Positions 17,620 through 26,430 of a stretch of 64,000 nt of DNA are shown piece by piece. Numbering within the stretch: the stretch's first letter is position 1; the number at the start of each line of letters is the position of its first letter. The translations under genes were made by a program, and so were the position numbers. This DNA comes from CAZIAK01 sp964537035. GTDB taxonomy: Bacteria > Planctomycetota > B15-G4. Below the pieces are notes generated by a model. That model was given only the letters and a program-made list of their open reading frames with translations, had not been told where the DNA came from and did no database searches. Where the stretch lies: contig CAZIAK010000004.1 in the NCBI GenBank assembly GCA_964537035.1, positions 62,001 to 126,000 of the forward strand, in the 5' to 3' direction.

Positions 17620-18180
17620 ATGCCTTCCCCCACCCAGCATTCGGCCCCCGCGCGTTGCAGCCCGGAGCGGCCCTCTCGCTTCGGCCCGGCCAAGTCACTG
17701 CTCTCCCTCGCCCTCCTCGGCGGCATGGCGGGAGTGGTCTTCCCCGGCGTCGATGCCTACGTCAGCCACAGCCGCCACGAACAGGCCGCCGCAGAGCTGG
17801 CACAGATCGTCGAGGGCTTTCACCAGCATCGCCAGGACAGGGCCTGCTGGCCCGCACCAGCCGACAGCTCAGCAGTGCTCACCCGACAGCGCGATCTCAG
17901 CGCCTACCCGAGCCTCTTCGAGACTCAAGACGGTCCCTTGGAGGGCGGCGACACCACGGCGTCTGCCCGGCTTGCTGCCCGGCTCGACCCGCCCGAAGAC
18001 CCTTGGGGCACCCCCTACGTGGTCTGCTCCTTCGCCCGGGGCTTCGACGGCACACGAGGCGGACTGGTGCTGCTCAGCGCAGGCCCCGACGGGCAGATCC
18101 AGAGCGACGACAAGCAGATCTTCAACGTCCGTCCCGCCGCCGACGACCTGACCCAGCTGATCACCTTCAACCTGCGCTGA
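17620..18180 (+). CDS. GspG-like pseudopilin-related protein
   Basis: From ATG 17620 the product has 186 residues with one hydrophobic helix (about residues 26-43, SLLSLALLGGMAGVVF) preceded by basic residues, then a helical stretch (EQAAAELAQIVEGFHQHR) and a C-terminal block with PPEDPWGTPY and SAGPDGQIQSDDKQI. This C-terminal block matches the calcium-site region of GspG major pseudopilins (DPWGxPY ... GxDG ... DDI). The prepilin-peptidase motif GFTLxE before the helix is absent, so processing may not occur. An in-frame ATG at 17521 would lie inside the palindrome and is less likely. AGGA about 12 bases upstream of 17620 fits a weak ribosome site. Confidence 0.65.
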   Translation: MPSPTQHSAPARCSPERPSRFGPAKSLLSLALLGGMAGVVFPGVDAYVSHSRHEQAAAELAQIVEGFHQHRQDRACWPAPADSSAVLTRQRDLSAYPSLFETQDGPLEGGDTTASARLAARLDPPEDPWGTPYVVCSFARGFDGTRGGLVLLSAGPDGQIQSDDKQIFNVRPAADDLTQLITFNLR

Positions 18181-18198
18181 GCGCCGCCTGGGCAGGGC

Positions 18199-19323
18199 TC
18201 ACTGCAGCGTCAGCAAGGTCACCTCGGGCGGACACATGAAGCGGATCGGCGGAGCCTGGCGACGCTCCACCCCCAGTCCCCGGCTCACGTAGATGCCGTT
18301 GCCGTTGTAGCGGTGCAGCCCACCGGCAGCGATGGTGCGGGGCAAGGGCGAGAGCACGATCGGCGGGCCCACCAAGGGCAGCACCACCTGTCCCCCGTGG
18401 GTATGCCCCGCCACCACCAGGTCGACCCGGCTGTCCTGCCGCAGGGCCATCACCGCTCGGGGCATGTGGCTCAACACCAGGCGGATGTCGTCGTCCCCCG
18501 GCATGTCCTCGAACTCGAACAGGGCCCGGGACGACTCCTCCGACTCGGCCAGACCCAGCAAGGTCAGCCGCCGCTCTCCCACGCGAATGCGGGTGACCTC
18601 ATCTTCGAGCAGGCGCGCGTGGGTGCCGAGGACGACCTCTCGCAGCAAATCAACTTCTCCGGGATCGCCGGGCACGACCCACACGCCCCCGGGAGCCCAC
18701 AGTCGATCGAACAGATCGCGCATCTCCGCCACGGGCGCCGAGGCTCGCGAGGCCCCCGACTGAAAGACATCGCCCGCCACCAGGATCACGTCAGGGTGTT
18801 CGTTCATGACCTTGGCCACTGCGGCCCGCTCGTGGTCTCCCACGGCCACCGCCTCCAGATCGGCCAGGACCCCCACGACCACGGGCTCGCGGCCTTCAGC
18901 AGTCCGGGACAACTCGACGGTGACCCGCTCGACACGGAGATCGTAGGGCTCGATCCAGCGAGCGTGGATGGCGATGGGCAGCATGGCCAGCGAACACAGC
19001 GCCACGGTGCGCGCGGCCCCTGAGGCCCGGAGCTCTCGCCCGTGAGTGTAGAGCAACATGGCCCCGCAGACGGGCACGACCACCGAGAGATCGACCCACA
19101 ACAGCTGCAGCAACCCGAAGCCATCGAGAAACCAGGTGGAGAGCACGAGCGCCTCCAGCATCGTGGCACCGAGCACCACCGCGCCCGTGATCAGCAGCCG
19201 TCCCAGACCCAGCTCGGGCAGGACACGCTCCTCGGACGACGCACCGGCGAGCAGCACGACCAGACCAGCCACCGTGTTCAGGAAGCCCATCAGGCAGAAG
19301 GACAGAATCTGCGTCATCAACAC
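18199..19323 (-). CDS. Membrane-anchored metallophosphoesterase with altered metal ligands
   Basis: The 374-residue protein has about four transmembrane helices (residues 8-28, 44-64, 70-92, 104-121) and a C-terminal calcineurin-like phosphoesterase domain (about 145-374), the layout of YkuE/YaeI-type enzymes. Conserved blocks: AGDVF (D185), LSHMP (H286), GHTHGGQV (H307, H309) and a terminal GIYVSRGLG. Two blocks are changed: the usual DxH is DLE (D155, E157), and the usual GNHD is GDPG (219-222), losing the Asn, His and Asp. Activity may therefore be altered or lost. It converges with the pseudopilin-like gene. Confidence 0.85.
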   Translation of the reverse strand: MLMTQILSFCLMGFLNTVAGLVVLLAGASSEERVLPELGLGRLLITGAVVLGATMLEALVLSTWFLDGFGLLQLLWVDLSVVVPVCGAMLLYTHGRELRASGAARTVALCSLAMLPIAIHARWIEPYDLRVERVTVELSRTAEGREPVVVGVLADLEAVAVGDHERAAVAKVMNEHPDVILVAGDVFQSGASRASAPVAEMRDLFDRLWAPGGVWVVPGDPGEVDLLREVVLGTHARLLEDEVTRIRVGERRLTLLGLAESEESSRALFEFEDMPGDDDIRLVLSHMPRAVMALRQDSRVDLVVAGHTHGGQVVLPLVGPPIVLSPLPRTIAAGGLHRYNGNGIYVSRGLGVERRQAPPIRFMCPPEVTLLTLQ

Positions 19324-19436
19324 TCTCCAGCAGGCAGGGGGCCCTCTGGGCGCCCACCAGGCACGAAACCGGTACGCAGCCCCTCCGTTGCGGTGCTTGT
19401 CTCAGGAGCTCGCGGGCCGGCCCCTGGCTTATCGGC

Positions 19437-22400
19437 TCAGTAGCTCATGCGCAAGCGCAAGGAATCGACAAGGGGCCTCAGGCTGGTGGCCCCGAAGGGC
19501 AGCTGGGCGGGGGCCTTGTTCAGGTCGAAGAGCACCCGAAAACGCACCAGAGGCATGCCAGAGAGGTCGGTCAGGTCTGCGGTCCAGGCCGTGAGCGAGT
19601 CCGGTTCAGGAACATGGGAACCCGCCCTCAAGCCATAGGCCCCCTGAAACATGACCTGTACCGAGGCGTTGTCCGTGACCACATCTGCGAGGGACACGGA
19701 AGGGTCCGGCCCGTCGACCTTCACGTCGTTGTGGGGCGGATTGGGCGGATCGCCCTGACCCACACCCTGCCCGGGATAGAGCCCTGGGTCAGAGAAGCCC
19801 GCATCGATCACGAACCGGGCGGGCACGTTGCCTGGCACGGGCGCCCCCACCCGCACGGCCCCCTCGCTACCCGGCGGGATGGGCAAGGGGAAGGCGCCGC
19901 CCTGCTCGTTGAAGGTCCCGAGGAAGGCCTCGAAGAACGGAGGCGGCCGCCCCGAGCCGTCCCTTGCACGGAGGGACATGCCCTGGAAGTCGATCCACTG
20001 CGAGGTGCCGATGCTCACGCTGCCGATGGATGGGGGCGTGAGCGACGGGTGCACAAGGGGCAGGCGGTCGATCACGTGGGCCGGGTCAAAGACCTGGCTA
20101 CCCTCGACGGTGATCATGAAGGGCGTGCCGTCCGGCTCGGCCAGGGTCACCGCCAGGGGGATCTCGTCGGCGGCGTCCCACAACGTGCCGGGCGGCGGGC
20201 CCTGCTGATGGAACGGCTCCAAGAAGGTGACCGGATCCCAGCCCAGGTACGTCTTCATGATCAACTCGGGCTGGGGCTCGAGCACCACCGGCCGGTTGTC
20301 CGAGTAGGCGCTCACGGTCATGGGGGTGTCGGCCCAGAACTGTCCCGAACCGCTGGGCCACTCGTAGTTGAGGCCGCTGCCGTTGTTGCCATCGACGCTG
20401 GGAATGATCGGCGGGTAGGAGCCGTTCAAGGTGTAGCTGTTGAATCGCGAGCCACCGGAGCCATCGGCATCAAACGAGCGCCAGTGCAGCATGTCGATGT
20501 AGCGCAGGTCGTCCGGGAAGGCACTGCTCGCCCCTGGAGGGAAGGCGTCGTTGTCCAGCTGCTTCACCGCGGTGCCGGTCCAGGCGCCCTCTTTCAGCAT
20601 GGTGCGCTTGCGGGCGAAGGCGTAGGCCCCTTCGGCGATCTGAGCCATGCCCGTGCCGTCGCCCACCTGCAACTGGATCAGACCGAAGCCACCCTGTCCG
20701 CCGTCGCTGCGGTTGGCCACGTAGCCGAAGCCGGTGAAGCTGCCAGCAGCGGTGGACGACGCCCGGGAGTCCCGGCCCTGGCCACCGGAGACGTCGATGG
20801 CCGCGCCCTGATCGCCGTCCTGATCGGTGAAGCCTGCGGCCCTGTGCCCCGGGTCAGCTTCCATGATGACGCTCCCCCCCGCTTCGAGCAGCACCGCTCC
20901 GCCGCTGCCGCCGCCGCCACCTCCCACAAACGTGCTGTTGGACAGCAGCTCGCCGCCACCACCGTCTCCACCCGTGGCGTCGATGTAGCCCAGACGGCCG
21001 ATGGTGATGTCGCCAAAGCAACGGATATGAATCGAGCCGCCGCCCCCTCCGCCACCGCCACCCTTGGCGTCGAAGACAGCGGGTGAAACGTAGATGCCGT
21101 TGAGCAACTTGGGGTAGAACGGCGGCGCCGGTGGGCTGGGCAGAGGGCTGCCCTTGTTGTCGAGCGACCAGATCTTGTGGCGCATGGAGTCGACCCGGCT
21201 GCCGCCTCCCCCGCCGCCCTGGCCGCCGATCAGCTGGGAGACCTCACCCCCGGGGCCGATGAAGTCGTTGCTCGGGTCTCCGTCGCCGAAGACAGCGTCG
21301 CCTCCCGGCGCGCCAGGCTTGAGCCGCACAGGGTTGATCGGGGTGCCGTCCATGTAGACGCACTGCAGGGCCGTGATGGGCGATCCCCCCGAGTTCAGGT
21401 TCTCTTCGTTGCCGTAGATCGCGTCGCGGATCTTGTCGTTCGTCGGGCAGAGGCTGAACGGGAACCACGAGCTGCTGCTCTGCACCTTGTAGACGCCGGC
21501 GCCCTCGTGGGACTCATCACCGCGGAAGAAGAAGCTGCCCCCACCGCCCCCCGGCGGTCGGTGATGTTCATCGTTCGCCGAATCGCTCAGCTTGGGCAGG
21601 CCTGACCCGGCGGCGTCGTAGCCCATGGTCGACAGCCCTCCGCGGCCGCCCACCGCCTGGAACACGACCTTGCCCGCCCCCGTGATCACCGGGCCGCGCC
21701 CCTGCTCGCCGGTCTCGGGCGTCACGTACTGATTGATCGTGCCGGGGCCGGTGGGATCGAACAGGGTGGGTTGGCCATCGCCGCCCCGGCCTCCCCCTGG
21801 CCCGCCGGGGCCGCCTGCGTTGGGCAAGAAGCCCGAGTTGAACGAGTCGTCACTGGAGCCGTGGGACGCGCTGACGTCGAGGATGCCGTCGATCTGCACC
21901 CGCCCCGTGGCCACGACGCGCAGGGGCAGCGAGCCCTTGACCACCACATGAACCCCTGCGGGGATGATGAAATCCCGAAAGGTGAACTGGCCTCCGAACA
22001 CGGTCACGGCCTGGGTCACTCCCGGCGTGGAACCATCAGCCAGGGGGAACGCCTGGGAGTCGGTGTCCAGCAACACGGTGGTGAACTGCAGGGGGATGGT
22101 GTTCAGGTCCTGGTCGCCCAACGCCGAGCCCGTGGGCTGATAGCGCACCAGGGTCGGGTCGAACCCCGGAGGTGGTTGGGGAATGAAATCTCCCAGGACA
22201 CCTACGGGCCCCACACCCACGGACGCCCGCAAGCCTCCGCTGTTGCCGCTGGCACCCACGAGCTGGGCCCACTCCGCCAAGGGGCTCAATCCGGTGGCCG
22301 AGGTGTCCTCGAAACTGGCGTCGCTGAAGGGCTCGAAGAAGACGTCGTCGATGGGCTGGGCTGCGCCGGCCAGGGGCGTGGCCGTGGTCACCGTGCTCAG

Positions 22401-24404
22401 GGCGCTGGCCCCCGCGGGAACAGCTGGCGCGGCGGGGTCGGCGTTCACCGCGCTGGTACCGAACAGCGAGGTGAAGATGTTCCGCTGCATCAAGGTCACC
22501 TCTGCCCCCACGGGCAGCAGGCCTGCGGGCTTCACGGTCAACACCGCCCCTTCGGGGCCGTTGGAAACCAGGGACACCTGTGCATCCAGGTCGAGGCAGC
22601 CGTAGGCGAGGGCGCTGGCAGGGCTCTGCTGCCCGGGGAGCTGGTCGAGGGGGAAGCCAAACGCAGCCACGTCCGGGACTGCCACCGCCGCCACTCCCGA
22701 GTTCAGGTTGACGACGTCGATCTGATCCCGGCTGCGATCAAGGGCCAGCAGCTCGCCTTCGCTACGAAAGACCACATCGACGTAGTCACCGGGGAGGGTG
22801 ATCGACGGGGCCACAGCGTCGGGCAGGCCGTCCGCGGGGTCGAACACCCCGTTGCTGTCGAGGTCGACAGGGGACAGCGGCTGCAGCCGGGTGACCGTGG
22901 CGCCAGTGTCTCGCACCAGGGCATAGAGGCTGCCACCGGGCGCCTGGGCGATATCGAGCACCGTTGGCCCCCCCGCCGGAAACGGCTGGCTGGCGAAGCC
23001 GGTCTGACCATCGCCGGTGGTCAGGGCCACCAGCTGGGGCGGGCCAGGGTCCGGGTTGCCCAGGGAGGGTCGGTCTCGCAGCACCGTGGGCAGCAACTCG
23101 ACCAGGCGGCCCGTGGCCCGGTCGAAGACGACCAGGCGACCGTCTACCAGGGTCTGCAGCCCCGTGGCGTCCGCCAGGCCGGTGTCCAGACCGCCCGGTG
23201 CGTCGACGGAAAGCGACGCAAAGGACGGGTCGCCCCGCAGGTGGTCGAAGACCGTCAGCCGATCGTTCCCCCCAGCCACGGGCAACAGGGCAAACAGGAT
23301 CGCCGGGTCGACGCCGGTGGCCAGGCTCGATGGCGTGGTGGCGAAGGCCGGGTTGGCCCCGGGGAGGGCGCCGCCCTGCACCACCAGGGCTGAGCCGTCC
23401 CCAGGGGGAGGGCTGCCCTCCGTCAGCGCAGACAGGGCCGCGAACGGCGGGTGAACGCCCAGAGCGTCGGTGGGCACGGTGTGCGCCACCAACAGCTGGG
23501 TCCCCCGGGTACGGAGGAAGAACGTCGGCTCAACCTTGCCATCTCCGGTGAGGTCCGAACCCAGCAGGTTGGCCACCGTGGGCACCACCTGACGGTCAAA
23601 GGTCACCAGGATGTCTGACGGGCCCGGGCCAAAGGTCATGGCCGTGGAGTCCAAGGCCTGGTTCGAGAACACACCGGGGAAGAAGTCGGTGGCACCGTCG
23701 GGTGGTGAGAGGCTGACCACCGCTGGGGGCGCCCCATCTGCGCCGCTCGCTGGGTAGTAGGCGATGGGATTGGCGGTGGTCCCGAACTGGATGCTGCCCC
23801 CGGGGCCCACCAGATTCGTGATCTTGGAGGTCAGGCTCGTGGAGACCTGGGCCGTGTAGATCGATCCCGGGAGCAGCCCCGGGATGCCCGCCTCTCCGCC
23901 TGCTCCCGAGGGGTCGACGGGCGCCGTGGGCAGGAAGGGCAGGAACTCCACGGCGAAGAGGCTCTGGGCGGGGTCTGTCACCAGCACGTAGGTGCCCTTG
24001 GCCAAGATCAGGGACTGGCCCCCAGGGGGGCTGAGGCCCGGGGCCAGGTCAGCGGGGGTGGTGAAGACCGGCAGGGCCGTCGGGGTGAACGGCCCGGCGG
24101 GCACGCCATCGAAGAGAAAACGGACCACCGTGTTGAGGGGGGCGCCCAGGGTGGGCGGCACCGCCATGGTGTCCTCGAAGGCTGGGGCCGTGGTGACCTC
24201 GCCCGCGGCCGAGCGGAAGGCGAAGCCCAAGAACTGCACGGTGTCATCGGGGTCTGGGGCTGGCCCACCCACGGTGATCACCCCCCCTGAGCCACCGCCG
24301 CCTCCCCCGCAGCCCATGGCCAGCAGGGCCAGGAACAGCGCCCATCCTCCTCTGGCCAGGTGGACAGCGGGCCGCCCAGGTCGATGGTCTTTGGCGGGAT
24401 TCAT
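19437..24404 (-). CDS. Very large glycine-rich surface lipoprotein
   Basis: From ATG 24404 the protein has 1655 residues. It starts with a lipoprotein signal (lipobox LLAMGC, lipidated C32) followed by a run of glycines. Residues about 50-800 are beta-rich with Ig-like and propeller-like pieces (VVSLSPPDGATDFFPG, FDRATGRLVELLP). Residues about 870-1240 contain repeated IDGILDVSA or IDVSGGQG strands separated by glycine-rich loops, including GGPGGPGGGRGG and a run of nine glycines. The C-terminal 400 residues are again beta-rich and end in LRLRMSY. Such strand/Gly-loop repeats suggest a long beta-helix adhesin-like surface protein (inference). The frame is open to 24626, but 24404 gives the lipoprotein signal. 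Confidence 0.75.
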   Translation of the reverse strand: MNPAKDHRPGRPAVHLARGGWALFLALLAMGCGGGGGGSGGVITVGGPAPDPDDTVQFLGFAFRSAAGEVTTAPAFEDTMAVPPTLGAPLNTVVRFLFDGVPAGPFTPTALPVFTTPADLAPGLSPPGGQSLILAKGTYVLVTDPAQSLFAVEFLPFLPTAPVDPSGAGGEAGIPGLLPGSIYTAQVSTSLTSKITNLVGPGGSIQFGTTANPIAYYPASGADGAPPAVVSLSPPDGATDFFPGVFSNQALDSTAMTFGPGPSDILVTFDRQVVPTVANLLGSDLTGDGKVEPTFFLRTRGTQLLVAHTVPTDALGVHPPFAALSALTEGSPPPGDGSALVVQGGALPGANPAFATTPSSLATGVDPAILFALLPVAGGNDRLTVFDHLRGDPSFASLSVDAPGGLDTGLADATGLQTLVDGRLVVFDRATGRLVELLPTVLRDRPSLGNPDPGPPQLVALTTGDGQTGFASQPFPAGGPTVLDIAQAPGGSLYALVRDTGATVTRLQPLSPVDLDSNGVFDPADGLPDAVAPSITLPGDYVDVVFRSEGELLALDRSRDQIDVVNLNSGVAAVAVPDVAAFGFPLDQLPGQQSPASALAYGCLDLDAQVSLVSNGPEGAVLTVKPAGLLPVGAEVTLMQRNIFTSLFGTSAVNADPAAPAVPAGASALSTVTTATPLAGAAQPIDDVFFEPFSDASFEDTSATGLSPLAEWAQLVGASGNSGGLRASVGVGPVGVLGDFIPQPPPGFDPTLVRYQPTGSALGDQDLNTIPLQFTTVLLDTDSQAFPLADGSTPGVTQAVTVFGGQFTFRDFIIPAGVHVVVKGSLPLRVVATGRVQIDGILDVSASHGSSDDSFNSGFLPNAGGPGGPGGGRGGDGQPTLFDPTGPGTINQYVTPETGEQGRGPVITGAGKVVFQAVGGRGGLSTMGYDAAGSGLPKLSDSANDEHHRPPGGGGGSFFFRGDESHEGAGVYKVQSSSSWFPFSLCPTNDKIRDAIYGNEENLNSGGSPITALQCVYMDGTPINPVRLKPGAPGGDAVFGDGDPSNDFIGPGGEVSQLIGGQGGGGGGSRVDSMRHKIWSLDNKGSPLPSPPAPPFYPKLLNGIYVSPAVFDAKGGGGGGGGGSIHIRCFGDITIGRLGYIDATGGDGGGGELLSNSTFVGGGGGGSGGAVLLEAGGSVIMEADPGHRAAGFTDQDGDQGAAIDVSGGQGRDSRASSTAAGSFTGFGYVANRSDGGQGGFGLIQLQVGDGTGMAQIAEGAYAFARKRTMLKEGAWTGTAVKQLDNDAFPPGASSAFPDDLRYIDMLHWRSFDADGSGGSRFNSYTLNGSYPPIIPSVDGNNGSGLNYEWPSGSGQFWADTPMTVSAYSDNRPVVLEPQPELIMKTYLGWDPVTFLEPFHQQGPPPGTLWDAADEIPLAVTLAEPDGTPFMITVEGSQVFDPAHVIDRLPLVHPSLTPPSIGSVSIGTSQWIDFQGMSLRARDGSGRPPPFFEAFLGTFNEQGGAFPLPIPPGSEGAVRVGAPVPGNVPARFVIDAGFSDPGLYPGQGVGQGDPPNPPHNDVKVDGPDPSVSLADVVTDNASVQVMFQGAYGLRAGSHVPEPDSLTAWTADLTDLSGMPLVRFRVLFDLNKAPAQLPFGATSLRPLVDSLRLRMSY

Positions 24405-24602
24405 CAAAGGGGCGCACCTGGCAGCCTGCCCGGTTGGACACAGATCTGGAGCCGGGTCTCTCGTGAATCTTGGGGACATCGGGGTGCGGTCAGAACGGGG
24501 CGAAAGCCCAAGAGTCCCGCTGAGCATAGCAGGAACGGGGCCAGAGCCACTTCTGACGCCAGCCGTCACCGATTCACAACAAGTCTCCTCGAGAACTGGA
24601 GA

Positions 24603-24631
24603 TTGACAGAACGGCAGCGGCCGCATTCGAT
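24603..24631 (+). promoter_or_regulatory. Possible sigma-70 promoter
   Basis: A perfect TTGACA (24603-24608) is followed 17 nt later by TTCGAT (24626-24631), a poor -10, in the divergent region ahead of the gene starting at 24663. The spacing is ideal but the -10 match is only three of six. Confidence 0.3.
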
Positions 24632-24662
24632 GAGGGCCCTCCCCCGAGTCGAAAGTCCCGCC

Positions 24663-26354
24663 ATGTACCGCCCCCTCTTGAGCTTTGCGCTCCTAGCTGC
24701 CTTCGTGACCCCGCTCGTGGCCCAGAGCAACATGAACGTCACCAGGCTCGGCAGACTCGATGAACACCCCGAGGGATACAACGACGTGTGGGGCTATGTG
24801 GCGCCGGACGGGCGTGAATACGCGCTCCTGGGTACACAGGACGGGCTCTCCGTCATCAACGCCAGCAACCCCCTCGCTCCCTACGAGGTGGCCTTCTTTC
24901 CCACCAACAACTGCCTCTGGCACGACATCAAGTCCTGGGGGCGGTACGTCTACGAGGCCACGGACTGCAGCTCAGGCGTCAGGGTCTTCGACATGCTCGA
25001 CCCGGAGAACCCGGTCCTGGCCGGTGAGTTCGCCCAGTCGACCATCGACAACGCCCACAACATCCAGATCGACCTGGGCACCGGCCTGCTCTACACCGTG
25101 GGTGACGGCAACGGCTTCACGGTCTGGAACCTGGCCATCGATCCCGTCAACCCGCCGCTGGTCAAGGTCTGGAGTGGTGGCGGCAACAACTACATTCATG
25201 ATCTCTACGTGTTCAACGGCAAGGCCCATACGGCGCGGATCTACGCTGGCAGCTACGACATCGTCAACGTGGCCAACCTGCCTGCGGTGAGCACCATCGG
25301 CTCGGCCCCCTCTGGCGCGAACTTCACCCACTCCACCTGGGTCAACAACGCCGAGACCACGGCGGTTGTGGTAGACGAGACCACGGGCAACCGGCACTTG
25401 TCGTTCTTCGACATCAGCGACCCCAGCAACCCCTCGCTGACGTCGTCGTACTCGGAGGACATCACCACAAGCCCCCACAACCCGTTCATCACGGATGATG
25501 AGATCTGCCACGTGTCCTGGTACTCAGAGGGCTACATCGCCCTGGACATGTCCGACCCTGCCAACCCGGTGAAGGTCGGTCGCTTTGACACGACCCCGGG
25601 GGCGGGCGCCCCGATCAGCTTGTTCACCGGCGCCTGGGGTTGCTACCCCTTCCAGCCCTCTGGCTTCATCTACATCAGCGACATCCAGAAGGGGCTGTAC
25701 ATTCTTCAGCTCAACTCTGCCTGCCCCACCGACCCGGGAGGTGCGCCGGTCTTGTGCAAGGTCTGGCCTGAGAACGTGAGCGTTCTCGAGAGCCCGCGCC
25801 ACCCGGTGATCCTCACCGGCAATGACATGTCCGACGCGACCTCGATCACCGTGGGCGACGTGGTGCTCACGCCGCCGCAGTTCACGGTCAAGAACCAGAT
25901 GCTCTACTTCAACATGCCTCTGGTGAGTCAGCTCGGTCCCAACGCCATCTCGGTGACAACACCCTCCGGCACCACCTCGGGAATGAGCATCAATGTCACC
26001 GCGCCCGTGGGCACGCCCCTGCTCGACAGCGGGCCCGCCCAGGCCGCAGACGGCAGCTTTCTTGAGGTCGCCGTGGGCAGCAACCCAGGGGATCTGCACT
26101 ACATCGCCCTGGCTTTCTCCATCGGCCAGTCTGCCGTGCCTGGCAAGGTGACCTTCGACATCGGCAGCAACTTCAGCGACCTGTTCCTGCAGCCCCTGCT
26201 CGTGGCCAACGGAGCCGGAGTGAGCGGCCTCGGGGTGGTGGTCCCGGCCATCGCCGTGGGCGCCACGGTCTACTGGCAGGCCGCCGTATTCGACCCCAAC
26301 GCAGGCTGGCCCAGCCCCGCCACGAACTTCACCTCCACCACTTTCGTCCCCTGA
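24663..26354 (+). CDS. Secreted choice-of-anchor B family protein
   Basis: From ATG 24663 the 563-residue protein has a signal peptide (MYRPLLSFALLAAFVTPLVAQ). Residues about 25-360 hold LVIVD-like repeats typical of this family: GYVAPDGREYALLGTQDGLSVIN, GVRVFDMLDPENP, LSFFDISDPSNPS, YIALDMSDPANPVKVG, GLYILQL. They probably form a beta-propeller. Residues about 375-450 look like an Ig-like (IPT-type) domain, and the last 110 residues form the C-terminal domain ending GATVYWQAAVFD and a final FVP. The open frame extends to 24360, but 24663 gives the only signal peptide. Function in the family is unknown; it is extracytoplasmic. Confidence 0.88.
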   Translation: MYRPLLSFALLAAFVTPLVAQSNMNVTRLGRLDEHPEGYNDVWGYVAPDGREYALLGTQDGLSVINASNPLAPYEVAFFPTNNCLWHDIKSWGRYVYEATDCSSGVRVFDMLDPENPVLAGEFAQSTIDNAHNIQIDLGTGLLYTVGDGNGFTVWNLAIDPVNPPLVKVWSGGGNNYIHDLYVFNGKAHTARIYAGSYDIVNVANLPAVSTIGSAPSGANFTHSTWVNNAETTAVVVDETTGNRHLSFFDISDPSNPSLTSSYSEDITTSPHNPFITDDEICHVSWYSEGYIALDMSDPANPVKVGRFDTTPGAGAPISLFTGAWGCYPFQPSGFIYISDIQKGLYILQLNSACPTDPGGAPVLCKVWPENVSVLESPRHPVILTGNDMSDATSITVGDVVLTPPQFTVKNQMLYFNMPLVSQLGPNAISVTTPSGTTSGMSINVTAPVGTPLLDSGPAQAADGSFLEVAVGSNPGDLHYIALAFSIGQSAVPGKVTFDIGSNFSDLFLQPLLVANGAGVSGLGVVVPAIAVGATVYWQAAVFDPNAGWPSPATNFTSTTFVP

Positions 26355-26430
26355 CCACCCGCCGTCACCCTGCGCCAAGAGCTGACCGAGAGCTCACGCG
26401 TCCAGCAGCCTCAGGCGCAGCCCCGTCGTA

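Noticed and set aside
19614..23393. Large plus-strand ORFs opposite the giant lipoprotein
   Set aside because: Low-complexity shadow frames; the minus frame has the lipobox and repeats.
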